From: Vicinamibacteria bacterium
Lineage (GTDB): Bacteria; Acidobacteriota; Vicinamibacteria; Vicinamibacterales; UBA2999
Length of the DNA: 5,548 nucleotides
Assembly: GCA_025924295.1 (NCBI GenBank)
Contig: JAICEG010000350.1
Location: 1 to 5,548 of the forward strand
Direction of reading: 5' to 3'
The position numbers and the translations under genes are program-made. Shown in pieces: positions 1-5,548 of the stretch (position 1 is its first letter; each line of letters opens with the position of its first letter). The notes beneath the pieces were generated by a model. That model ran no database searches and was not told the origin of the DNA. It saw nothing but the letters and a program-made list of their open reading frames with translations.

Positions 1-39
1 AAATCCCGCCCTTTCCGCAGTAAATCCGCGTCGTAGCGT

Positions 40-115
40 GGGTCGTTAGCTCAGCTGGTAGAGCAGCGGACTTTTAATCCGTTGGTCGGCGGTTCGAATC
101 CGCCACGACCTACCA
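40..115 (+). tRNA. tRNA-Lys, anticodon TTT
   Basis: A full 76-nt cloverleaf can be folded by eye. The acceptor stem is GGGTCGT (40-46) with ACGACCT (105-111), with a G-U pair at its end. The D arm carries AGCTGGTA. The anticodon stem is GCGGA/TCCGT and its loop CTTTTAA (71-77) places TTT at 73-75. The T arm is GGCGG-TTCGAAT-CCGCC (88-104). The discriminator base is A112 and CCA is encoded at 113-115. The TTT anticodon reads AAA and AAG, so the product is the lysine tRNA. The encoded CCA end fits a beta- or gammaproteobacterium. Only 39 bases of upstream sequence are visible, so its promoter and any neighbouring tRNA cannot be judged. Confidence 0.97.
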
Positions 116-210
116 ACAAGATCATTTGCTTACCGGAGCACAGCAACGTGGCGTGCTGCGCTGCGATCCGCCGCTAGACGCGGCAGGGGCGGCTTACAGT
201 GGCCAGTTGT

Positions 211-239
211 TGCAACGCGTGTCAGTTCGCTGCGTTGCA
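211..239. promoter_or_regulatory. 8-bp inverted repeat, possible operator
   Basis: The arms TGCAACGC (211-218) and GCGTTGCA (232-239) are exact reverse complements separated by 13 nt. The left arm overlaps the smaller palindrome GTTGCAAC (209-216). The repeat lies about 90 bp upstream of a gene whose product has an N-terminal helix-turn-helix-like domain, so an autoregulatory operator is a reasonable guess. An RNA hairpin is the alternative. Function is inferred from position only. Confidence 0.3.
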
Positions 240-286
240 TGTCACTTGCTGCGTCGTACCTTTGCCGAGTGTTATTGCTGCGTTGC
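219..286 (+). repeat. Three imperfect ~19-nt direct repeats upstream of the heptad-helix gene
   Basis: Three related units can be aligned: GTGTCAGTTCGCTGCGTTG (from 219), ATGTCACTTGCTGCGTCG (from 239) and GTGTTATTGCTGCGTTGC (from 269). They share the core GTGTnA-TT-GCTGCGT and are spaced by 20 and 30 bp, which is close to two and three helical turns. Such spacing suits cooperative binding of a protein to one DNA face. Whether they are binding sites or just diverged tandem repeats cannot be told from sequence alone. Confidence 0.35.
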
Positions 287-314
287 TCGAAGAGGTGTGT
301 AATGAGGACCTAGC

Positions 315-319
315 GAGGG
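315..319 (+). promoter_or_regulatory. Shine-Dalgarno for the heptad-helix gene
   Basis: GAGGG lies 7 nt before the GTG at 327. It supports that GTG as the start. An in-frame TGA at 303-305 excludes a more distal start, and the next in-frame ATG (360) would cut into the first helix of the N-terminal domain. Confidence 0.5.
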
Positions 320-326
320 TTCCAGC

Positions 327-941
327 GTGGGGTATCGGGAGACATACCAAACGGTGTTGATGCGGGCCTGCATGGTCGCTGGTGACAAGACGCTCCTCGC
401 CCAACAGCTCGGCGTTCCTCTACCAGCCGTTCTGGACTGGTTGTCGGGTGAAAGCCCCGTGCCTGCTGAAGTATTCCTGCGTGCGGTGGACATCGTGTTG
501 GCCGCGAATCGAAAGCAAAATGAAGAGAACCGCGCCCTCCTCGAACGGATCAATGACTCCGACGAAAAGGAACGCAAACGCGCTACAGCAGAGCTGGAGC
601 GTGATGCCGCCGAAGCTCGTCGTGAACAACACAACCACGACCGGCAGATCGCCGAAGCGGATCGCGTGGTGGCAGAACTCAAGCGCGTGGCAAACGAGGC
701 GGACAGGCAAACTGCCGAGAAGCTCCGTGCGATCGCCGAAACGTTCCGAAAAGAATATGAGGCATTGCGAACGGCCGCAGAGGAAACGCGTGCTTTCGCA
801 GAACAGGCTCGGGACGCTGCCGAAGCCGCTCGGGCGGCAGCGGAGCGGGCCGCTGAAGTTACTCGCTTCGCGGAAGATTCGCGGGAATCTGCCGAGGAAG
901 GCCGCCAATTCGGAAGGCGGCGCGACGATAGGCCGCAATAA
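327..941 (+). CDS. Small HTH-like protein with long Ala/Glu/Arg heptad helix
   Basis: The 204-residue product has two parts. Residues about 7-60 look like a compact all-helical DNA-binding domain of the Cro/YdaS type. They contain TLLAQQLGV (helix 2), PLPAVLDWLSG (candidate recognition helix) and PAEVFLRAVDIVL (closing helix). From about residue 64 onward the chain is charged and predicted to be one continuous helix. Residues 79-169 are 13 uninterrupted heptads of the form x-x-A-E-x-x-R, with Arg at every seventh position (85 to 169) and Glu in 12 of 13. The tail is basic (GRRRDDRPQ). No signal peptide or membrane segment is visible. The start is GTG with GAGGG 7 nt upstream. The gene runs away from the kinase operon and appears monocistronic, with a hairpin 19 nt after its stop. 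I do not recognise a named family. A DNA-binding protein that oligomerises through its helix is the most natural reading, but no function is proven. Confidence 0.75.
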   Translation: MGYRETYQTVLMRACMVAGDKTLLAQQLGVPLPAVLDWLSGESPVPAEVFLRAVDIVLAANRKQNEENRALLERINDSDEKERKRATAELERDAAEARREQHNHDRQIAEADRVVAELKRVANEADRQTAEKLRAIAETFRKEYEALRTAAEETRAFAEQARDAAEAARAAAERAAEVTRFAEDSRESAEEGRQFGRRRDDRPQ

Positions 942-960
942 CGAGCCTTGCTGGCCCGTG

Positions 961-978
961 GCGAGCGCATAGGCTCGC
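961..978 (+). terminator. Hairpin after the heptad-helix gene, weak terminator candidate
   Basis: GCGAGC (961-966) and GCTCGC (973-978) form a perfect 6-bp GC-rich stem around the 6-nt loop GCATAG. It begins 19 nt after the stop codon and is followed by the T/G-rich stretch GTTGGTTGATTGCTTGG rather than a clean T run. Placement fits an intrinsic terminator, but the tail is poor. Confidence 0.35.
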
Positions 979-1023
979 GTTGGTTGATTGCTTGGAGAAA
1001 ACCCGAGAGAGGACGCGCACCGC

Positions 1024-1199
1024 TAGCAGGTCCAGCCGGTGAGCGTTATCGACGGCGATCACGGCCTGATTGGCGAAGTTTGCAGCAACGCTATGTGTCG
1101 GTCGGCGAACGGCGCCACTTCCGTGCGGTAGATAGCGATGGCGCCGATGGGCTCTGATTGGCGCAGCATCGGCACGGTAACGATAGTACTGTAGCCGCC
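1024..1199 (-). pseudogene. Truncated, frameshifted GAF-domain remnant
   Basis: Reading the - strand from 1199, one frame gives a typical C-terminal half of a GAF domain: GGYSTIVTVPMLRQSEPIGA, then an AIYRTEV-type strand and DRHIALLQT. At about 1077 the frame breaks. The family signature resumes in the next frame as FANQAVIAVDNAHRLDLL. A single missing base in the ACT-TCGCC stretch (about 1074-1079) explains the shift, since ACT-TTC-GCC would restore it. The piece matches the ends of the kinase's own GAF domains, for example LLKTFADQAVIAIENVRLF. There is no start codon, no N-terminal half of the domain and no output domain. It begins about 20 nt after the peptidase stop codon on the same strand. 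It is best read as the leftover of another GAF sensor gene. Confidence 0.75.
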
Positions 1200-1219
1200 G
1201 AAGGGCGCGAGCGGCCTGG

Positions 1220-2164
1220 CTAACGGGTCCGCCGATAAGGAGCTAAGAACGCATCCCACTTCACCCTGAGCTGCGCCCGATTGGTCAACCCGGCGCGCGC
1301 CCTCTTGGCGCGCAGAGCGGATGGCGCATGCGGGCCGGCCATCTGCACCTGCGTGGCCGCCTTCTGAAGGGGATCGCGCGATTCGAACCAGCGGCTGATC
1401 TGCTCGATCGCCCTTGGAGAATCGCTCGCGTGCAGCACCGCGAACTCGTCGGCGAGATCCTCGTTGTTGTATCCCGGCAGCTCCCACAGACGCAGCAGAG
1501 AGTGCGCGAGCTCGTGGTAGAGGACCACCCGGATCGCGTCGTGCCAACCCTCGCGGAACATCGTATCCATCAGCTCTGTGCACAGGGTGATGTCGGGACT
1601 GGAGAACGCATTCACCACCCCGCAGGGCCGCACTCGCAGCGTAATGGTCGGGACGCGATAAACCGCTTCGATGCGATCGGTGGATTCGCGCAGGAAGCGT
1701 ATGGTTGCCACCAGCGATTCGTGAGAGCGCGTGCCCTGGCGCAGCACGCGCAGGCGCAAGCGCGACGCGCCCTCCTGTTCGGGGCTCACCGTCAGGATGG
1801 CATTACGCGGCAGACCGGGCAGCACTTCCTGCGTTCCGCCCAGTGACGACCCAGCGAAGCGCACGGGCGCCTGTTTCCCGGGTACGGCGGCCTCGTCGCG
1901 CACCTCTACGTAGAGCGGCGCCGAGACGCGGCCGATGAGCACCGAGTAGCTGTCGTTGTTGGCGATGCGCGGCAGGCTGGCCGTGTACGGCTTTTCGCGA
2001 GAAACCATGCGGCTCGCCTCGTGCTCGATCGCCACGTAGTTCTCGGAGATTTCGATGATGATGCGCGCGTGCGCGGTCGCGAAGACGAGCCACCCAACGA
2101 CGATGGCAGCCCCGCAGTTAAGTGCGCGCGCCAGCACCACCCCGCGGAACACGGTCCTAAGCAT
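1220..2164 (-). CDS. Exported DUF4344-type putative zinc metallopeptidase
   Basis: The 314-residue product starts with a signal peptide: a basic N terminus, a hydrophobic stretch at about 17-30 and a plausible cleavage after AHA (31-33). The protein should therefore be periplasmic or membrane-tethered. The zinc motif HELAH is at 217-221, where H217 and H221 would bind zinc and E218 act as the base. The following NNEDLADEFAVL (233-244) supplies acidic residues that fit the third ligand. CGVVNAF (181-187) and ITLCTELMD (192-200) match the conserved segments I know from DUF4344 putative metallopeptidases, and C181/C195 could form a disulfide. Residues 35-170 show no recognised domain. Substrate and activity are unknown. 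The ATG lies 3 nt after the kinase stop codon (TAA-TGC-ATG) with no good Shine-Dalgarno, which points to reinitiation after the kinase. Family assignment is confident; enzymatic activity is an inference. Confidence 0.85.
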   Translation of the reverse strand: MLRTVFRGVVLARALNCGAAIVVGWLVFATAHARIIIEISENYVAIEHEASRMVSREKPYTASLPRIANNDSYSVLIGRVSAPLYVEVRDEAAVPGKQAPVRFAGSSLGGTQEVLPGLPRNAILTVSPEQEGASRLRLRVLRQGTRSHESLVATIRFLRESTDRIEAVYRVPTITLRVRPCGVVNAFSSPDITLCTELMDTMFREGWHDAIRVVLYHELAHSLLRLWELPGYNNEDLADEFAVLHASDSPRAIEQISRWFESRDPLQKAATQVQMAGPHAPSALRAKRARAGLTNRAQLRVKWDAFLAPYRRTR

Positions 2165-2167
2165 GCA

Positions 2168-5071
2168 TTAGGTGGGCGACGGAAGGATCACGCGAAATGT
2201 GGAGCCATGGCCCACGGCACTGTCGACTCGGATCTGCCCGCCGTGCAGCTCCACGAGGCGCTTGGTCAGGGCTAGTCCAAGTCCCGTGCCTTCAGCCTTG
2301 CGGGAACTATCCTTGCCGAGCTGCTTGAACTCCTCGAAAAGTGAGGCCTGATCCTCCGGCGCGATTCCGACGCCTGTGTCCTTCACCGCGATCTCGACTT
2401 TGTCGGTGTCGAGTTTCGCGCTCACGTCGACCCGCCCACCGTCGGGGGTGAACTTCACGGCGTTGGATAGCAAGTTGAGCAGGATCTGCTTTACCTTGCG
2501 TTCGTCGGCCTGAAGGTCCCCAAGCCGCTTGTCGATATCCACGCCCAACGCAATGCCATGGCGCATCGCGCGTTCGCGGATGAGGGTCACTGCATTAGAC
2601 ACCGCCGTGGGGAGATGGAAGCTCGATAACTCGAGCTCCATTCTCCCCGCCTCGATCTTCGACAGGTCGAGGATGTCGTTGATGAGCGAAAGAAGATGCT
2701 TGCCGGATTCGTGGATGTCCTTCTGGTACTCGAGCTGCTTTTCGTTCAAGTCGCCGAACATCTGATCCATGAGTGCCTCGGAGAAGCCGATGATGGCGTT
2801 GAGTGGCGTCCTAAGCTCATGCGACATGTTGGCGAGGAAATCGGACTTGTGCTTGTTCGCCACTTCTAGTTGCGCGCTCTTATCCTGGATCTCGCGGAAG
2901 AGCTTCGCGTTCTGGATCGTGAGTGCCGACTGCGTAGCGAAAGTCTTGAGGAGATCAACGACTTCCTCAGCAAACGGCCCGGGCGTGTTCCGTTGCACGG
3001 CGAGCGCGCCCACAATCTGCTCTTCGTGCATGAGCGGCACCGCGAGCAGCGCCCTTCGCCCGGTGCGGATGATGAGATCTCGGAGCTGGCTCTTATAGCT
3101 CTCGTCCTGTGTCTCGGGAATCTGAACTGGCTCGCGGGCGATAGCGGTGCCGCCCACAGCGCCGTCACCCTTCCTGATTGGCCTGCTGCGGTAGGTCTCC
3201 AGGAGCTCTTCGCTGATGTTCTCAGCAGCGCGCAGGTGGAAAAGCTCGGCCGGCTCGTCGTATTCATAGATCACGCCTGCGTCGAGCCCTGTCAGCCGCA
3301 CGGCATGCGACACGATCGTATTCAGCACTGTTTCGAGGTCGAGAGTCGAGCTGATCGCACGCCCTACTTCCCCAAGCGCCGTGAGCTGATTAACCGACTT
3401 CGTAAGCGCATCAGTGCGCTCCTGCAGTTCCTTGAACAGACGCACGTTCTCGATAGCGATCACCGCTTGGTCGGCGAAGGTGCGCAGCAGCGCCATCTGC
3501 TTGTCGGTGAGCGGGCCAGGCGCGCGCCGGATCACGCTGATCGCACCAATCGCCGCATCGCCGCGCAGCATCGGCATGATGGTGGCCGCTCGCAGCCCAG
3601 TGGCGAGGAAGCTGCGGACTCCGGGAAGCGACGGGTCCGTATTGGTTGCCGCGTCCGGGACATCGATCACCCGTCGGTCCACGATCGCAACAGCGTGCAT
3701 GTATTCACGCCTGAGGGGGATCGGGAAGACAGAACGAATCGCAGCCTCGTCCGCACTGTTCGCCGTTGCGACTGCCGCGATACGGACCCGCTCGTCGTCC
3801 GGAAGTGCGACGACGACAGTAGCCCCTGGGAAGAGCCTCAGGCCGCTCTGCACGATCTCGTCGAACACCGGCTGCACATCAGTGGTCGAGCTCGATATGA
3901 CGCGCAGGATGTCGGAGGTGGCCGTCTGGCGCTCGAGCGCCTCCCTCGTTTCGTTGAACAGTCGCACGTTCTCGATAGCGATCACCGCCTGATCGGCGAA
4001 GGTCTTTACGAGCTCGATCTGGGGGGCCGTAAACGGTTTCATCTCGTGTCGGCCACATCCGATCGCGCCGATCGGCAGGCCATTCTGCAAAATGGGAACT
4101 CCCAGGAACGTCCGATAGGCGGCCGCGCGCGACAGCACCTCTCGCGTCCACGGGTCGTAGTCGGGATCCGTCTCGATATTCTCGATGTGTACCGGGCGAC
4201 CATCGACGAAAGCCCGACCCATTGCGAAGTTTCGTCCCGGCGCTCGCGGAAAAACGGCGTGATACGCCGCAGTCTCGGCCGCAGACATGTTGTTGACCGC
4301 CACGAGATGGAGTAGGCCGCCTTCGAAGCGCGCCACGGCGCTGAAGTCCGCATCGCATAGTCGGGCCGCGCTGGCCACGATGGTCTTGAACACCGGCTGG
4401 GTGTCAGTCGGCGACTGGCTGATCACGCGCAGAATCTCGCTCGTCGCAGTCTGGCGCTCGAGCGCCTCCCTCGTCTCGTTGAACAGGCGCACGTTCTCGA
4501 TCGCGATCACCGCCTGATCGGCGAAGGTCTTGAGTAGCGCGATCTGCTTGTCGCTGAAGGGCTGGATCTCCGCCCGCCGAGCCGAGATCACGCCGATCGC
4601 CTTCCCTTCGTGCAATAGCGGGACGTTGACCGTCGTGCGCAGTCCCAGACGGCGGGCAACCTCGGAGCCCCTGGGGAAGCGGGCCGTTTCCGCCTGCAGA
4701 TCGCGCACGTGAACGACCTCGCGGTCGAGGACGGCACGGCCGGGCGCCGAACTCGCGACGGGGACTTCCTCGACGGGCAGATCCCCGAAGTGCCCACCGA
4801 CACGCATGGTGTCGCCATCGACGTACCAAAGGACGGCGTCCTTCGCATTGCATAGCTGCGCTGCGCTCTTGCAGATGGTCTCGAACACCGGCTGCACGTC
4901 CGAGGGCGAGCCCGCGATGACCTTCAGAATCTCCCCGGTCGCCGTCTGCCGTTCGAGCGCCTCCTTGCGTTCCTCGCGCTCTCGTTTCAGGGCAAGGCGC
5001 AGGCGGTCAATAGTCTGCCGCGCAGGCCGAGAACGCTGCTTCGACGAGGTTTTGCGACGCCGTTGTGGCAC
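2168..5071 (-). CDS. Soluble histidine kinase with four GAF domains
   Basis: The product has 967 residues from the GTG start; numbering uses that start. A basic N terminus and a short coiled coil (about 15-45) lead into four GAF domains at about 58-197, 223-372, 398-546 and 577-725. The first three are joined by near-identical linkers (TREALERQTATSEILRVI type). A helical linker follows, then a HisKA dimerisation domain with the H-box MSHELRTPLNAIIGFSE (phosphoacceptor H751). The ATPase domain has the N-box ILLNLLSNAVKFTP (N866, N870), G1 box DTGVGI (D898), F box LFEEFKQL and G2 box GTGLGLAL. All key catalytic residues are present, so it should be an active autokinase. There is no membrane segment, receiver domain or phytochrome PHY domain. 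It is therefore a cytosolic sensor whose response regulator is elsewhere. GAF ligands cannot be predicted. The gene is the first of a two-gene unit with the peptidase. A TTG at 5098 would add nine residues but has no ribosome-binding site. Confidence 0.95.
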   Translation of the reverse strand: MPQRRRKTSSKQRSRPARQTIDRLRLALKREREERKEALERQTATGEILKVIAGSPSDVQPVFETICKSAAQLCNAKDAVLWYVDGDTMRVGGHFGDLPVEEVPVASSAPGRAVLDREVVHVRDLQAETARFPRGSEVARRLGLRTTVNVPLLHEGKAIGVISARRAEIQPFSDKQIALLKTFADQAVIAIENVRLFNETREALERQTATSEILRVISQSPTDTQPVFKTIVASAARLCDADFSAVARFEGGLLHLVAVNNMSAAETAAYHAVFPRAPGRNFAMGRAFVDGRPVHIENIETDPDYDPWTREVLSRAAAYRTFLGVPILQNGLPIGAIGCGRHEMKPFTAPQIELVKTFADQAVIAIENVRLFNETREALERQTATSDILRVISSSTTDVQPVFDEIVQSGLRLFPGATVVVALPDDERVRIAAVATANSADEAAIRSVFPIPLRREYMHAVAIVDRRVIDVPDAATNTDPSLPGVRSFLATGLRAATIMPMLRGDAAIGAISVIRRAPGPLTDKQMALLRTFADQAVIAIENVRLFKELQERTDALTKSVNQLTALGEVGRAISSTLDLETVLNTIVSHAVRLTGLDAGVIYEYDEPAELFHLRAAENISEELLETYRSRPIRKGDGAVGGTAIAREPVQIPETQDESYKSQLRDLIIRTGRRALLAVPLMHEEQIVGALAVQRNTPGPFAEEVVDLLKTFATQSALTIQNAKLFREIQDKSAQLEVANKHKSDFLANMSHELRTPLNAIIGFSEALMDQMFGDLNEKQLEYQKDIHESGKHLLSLINDILDLSKIEAGRMELELSSFHLPTAVSNAVTLIRERAMRHGIALGVDIDKRLGDLQADERKVKQILLNLLSNAVKFTPDGGRVDVSAKLDTDKVEIAVKDTGVGIAPEDQASLFEEFKQLGKDSSRKAEGTGLGLALTKRLVELHGGQIRVDSAVGHGSTFRVILPSPT
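3924..4006. repeat. Intragenic GAF-linker repeat, copy A
   Basis: This 83-bp stretch encodes the last helix of GAF2 and the linker to GAF3. It matches copy B at 4449-4531 with only three mismatches (3950, 3962, 3977). The two copies are exactly 525 bp apart, or 175 codons, and all three differences are synonymous. A shorter, more diverged third copy of the TFADQAVIAIENVRLF part lies at 3434-3481. Confidence 0.9.
4449..4531. repeat. Intragenic GAF-linker repeat, copy B
   Basis: This is the partner of the repeat at 3924-4006 and encodes the end of GAF1 and the linker to GAF2. The linker part recurs once more, diverged, at about 4925-4966 in front of GAF1. Confidence 0.9.
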
Positions 5072-5077
5072 GGTTGC

Positions 5078-5082
5078 CCTCC
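5078..5082 (-). promoter_or_regulatory. Shine-Dalgarno deciding the kinase start
   Basis: On the - strand GGAGG (5082 to 5078) sits inside a GGGGGGAGGG run and is 6 nt from the GTG at 5071. This is the best ribosome-binding site in the area and favours GTG 5071 over the upstream TTG at 5098, which has no such motif in front. Confidence 0.6.
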
Positions 5083-5098
5083 CCCCATAGACCGGCAA

Positions 5099-5548
5099 CG
5101 AGCAGATGCCCCACTATGCTACGCCCGTGCTAGCGCCGGTGTCGCCCAGCCTCGAAGAAACCGATGGCCGGTTTGGGATATGCAGCAGCGAAGAAGAGAG
5201 CAGGCGTAGCGCGGTGCACACCGATTCTGCCGATGAACGCTTCACCTCATTCTTCGGATTTGAAGTGTCTCTTTGCTGAGAAGCGATGGAGTCCGGATGC
5301 AGCTTCCGGCCGGCAATCAGTTTTCGCGACCCGTGAGCGCATGGTGGTGAGCTTTAGTTGGTCGCTTGCCTGCTGGCGGTAGTCGCTCTCGAGCGTTTTC
5401 GCGCGCAGATCGACATCAACGAGGCGCTGCTCGGTTCGCGCGGCTTCCGACATCCGTCCTGGCGTTCTGGACACCGAACAACGGTGCGCACATACAAACT
5501 GCGATGGCGATGCCACCATAAGCAGCTACCAAGCGGACGCGGTTGTGT
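5099..5548. other. Region upstream of the kinase without a confident gene
   Basis: No open frame here has both a recognisable product and a ribosome-binding site. The kinase promoter should lie here, since the kinase is read leftwards. A weak -10-like TAGCAT appears on the - strand near 5115-5120, but I find no matching -35. A short inverted repeat, CCGGA (5293-5297) and TCCGG (5305-5309), is present. The stretch 5340-5548 may hold a decayed gene on the - strand, listed separately. Confidence 0.5.
5340..5548 (-). pseudogene. Possible degraded gene: membrane/signal segment then helical segment
   Basis: Reading leftwards from the window edge, one frame gives a hydrophobic segment, RLVAAYGGIAIAVCMCAPLF (about 5540-5478), preceded by basic residues. 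That frame stops near 5430. A second frame opening earlier gives MSEAARTEQRLVDVDLRAK and then TLESDYRQQASDQLKL (about 5460-5355). This second segment is a plausible helix with mainly G or C in third codon positions. Joined through a frameshift near 5460-5480, the two would make a membrane-anchored helical protein. An intact 90-codon frame also exists (5519 to 5247), but it has no Shine-Dalgarno and its last third looks random. I recognise no family. This is a weak call. Confidence 0.2.

Larger units (their letters stand above)
116..326. other. Intergenic region between tRNA-Lys and the heptad-helix gene
   Basis: These 211 bases hold no convincing coding region. They contain a short GC hairpin (GCCGC 170-174, loop 175-179, GCGGC 180-184) without a following T tract. 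They also contain a perfect 8-bp inverted repeat at 211-239, three imperfect direct repeats at 219-286, and a Shine-Dalgarno-like GAGGG at 315-319. I see no strong sigma-70 promoter. The region probably holds the 3' trailer of the tRNA transcript and the control region of the gene that follows. Confidence 0.6.

Noticed and set aside
88..115. tRNA-Lys 3' end as an attachment site for an integrated element
   Set aside because: I find no second copy of the tRNA 3' end elsewhere in the window and no integrase gene, so there is no support for an element boundary here.
170..184. GCCGC/GCGGC hairpin after tRNA-Lys as a terminator
   Set aside because: The 5-bp stem is short, no T run follows, and it sits 55 nt past the tRNA. 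I keep it only as a note in the intergenic entry.
219..286. CRISPR-like array
   Set aside because: The repeat units are imperfect and only three, spacing is irregular with almost no spacer between the first two, and no cas gene is present.
272..970. 232-codon open frame on the - strand over the heptad-helix gene
   Set aside because: The translation is low-complexity Ser/Ala/Arg, the usual mirror of a Glu/Ala/Arg-rich gene. It has no credible start context, whereas the + frame has an HTH-like domain, a Shine-Dalgarno and a clean heptad pattern.
1295..1313. Perfect 7-bp hairpin GCGCGCC/GGCGCGC with a 5-nt loop
   Set aside because: It lies inside the peptidase coding region, where GCG/CGC codons for a run of Ala and Arg produce it. 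There is no T tract, so a terminator role is unlikely.
1328..1846. 172-codon open frame on the + strand
   Set aside because: It is antisense to the peptidase, whose signal peptide, HELAH motif and DUF4344 segments identify the true strand.
2870..4315. 481-codon open frame on the + strand, antisense to the kinase
   Set aside because: It lies wholly within the kinase gene, whose GAF and kinase motifs are unmistakable on the other strand. Its translation is rich in Arg, His and Asp without domain motifs, as expected of a shadow frame in GC-rich DNA.

Overview
This looks like chromosomal DNA from a GC-rich proteobacterium, probably a betaproteobacterium. Three things suggest this: a tRNA-Lys with an encoded CCA end, a short N-terminal helix-turn-helix of a kind I associate with betaproteobacteria, and a soluble multi-GAF histidine kinase of a type common in alpha- and betaproteobacteria. 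The assignment is an inference; nothing in the window fixes the species.

Left part, + strand. A complete tRNA-Lys(TTT) lies at 40-115. It is followed by about 210 bases without a gene that hold a perfect inverted repeat and three imperfect direct repeats. Then comes a 204-codon gene (327-941) for a small protein with an N-terminal DNA-binding-like domain and a very regular Ala/Glu/Arg heptad helix. A short hairpin follows its stop codon.

Middle and right part, - strand. A large soluble histidine kinase with four GAF domains (5071 to 2168) is followed after 3 nt by an exported DUF4344-type putative zinc metallopeptidase (2164 to 1220). The two are almost certainly co-transcribed and probably translationally coupled. 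Just past the peptidase stop, on the same strand, is a frameshifted, 5'-truncated piece of another GAF domain (1199 to 1024). It resembles the kinase's own GAF ends, so a second GAF-encoding gene once lay here. The last 450 bases, upstream of the kinase, hold no convincing intact gene. At the far right edge there may be a degraded - strand gene that runs out of the window.

How the parts may work together (inference). The kinase has no membrane segment and should sense cytoplasmic signals, such as small ligands or redox state, through its GAF tandem. It has no receiver domain and no response regulator is present here, so its output partner lies elsewhere. The coupled peptidase carries a signal peptide and should act outside the cytoplasm, so the pairing is unusual: a cytosolic sensor with an envelope enzyme. 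The coiled-coil protein is divergent in direction and need not belong to the same system.
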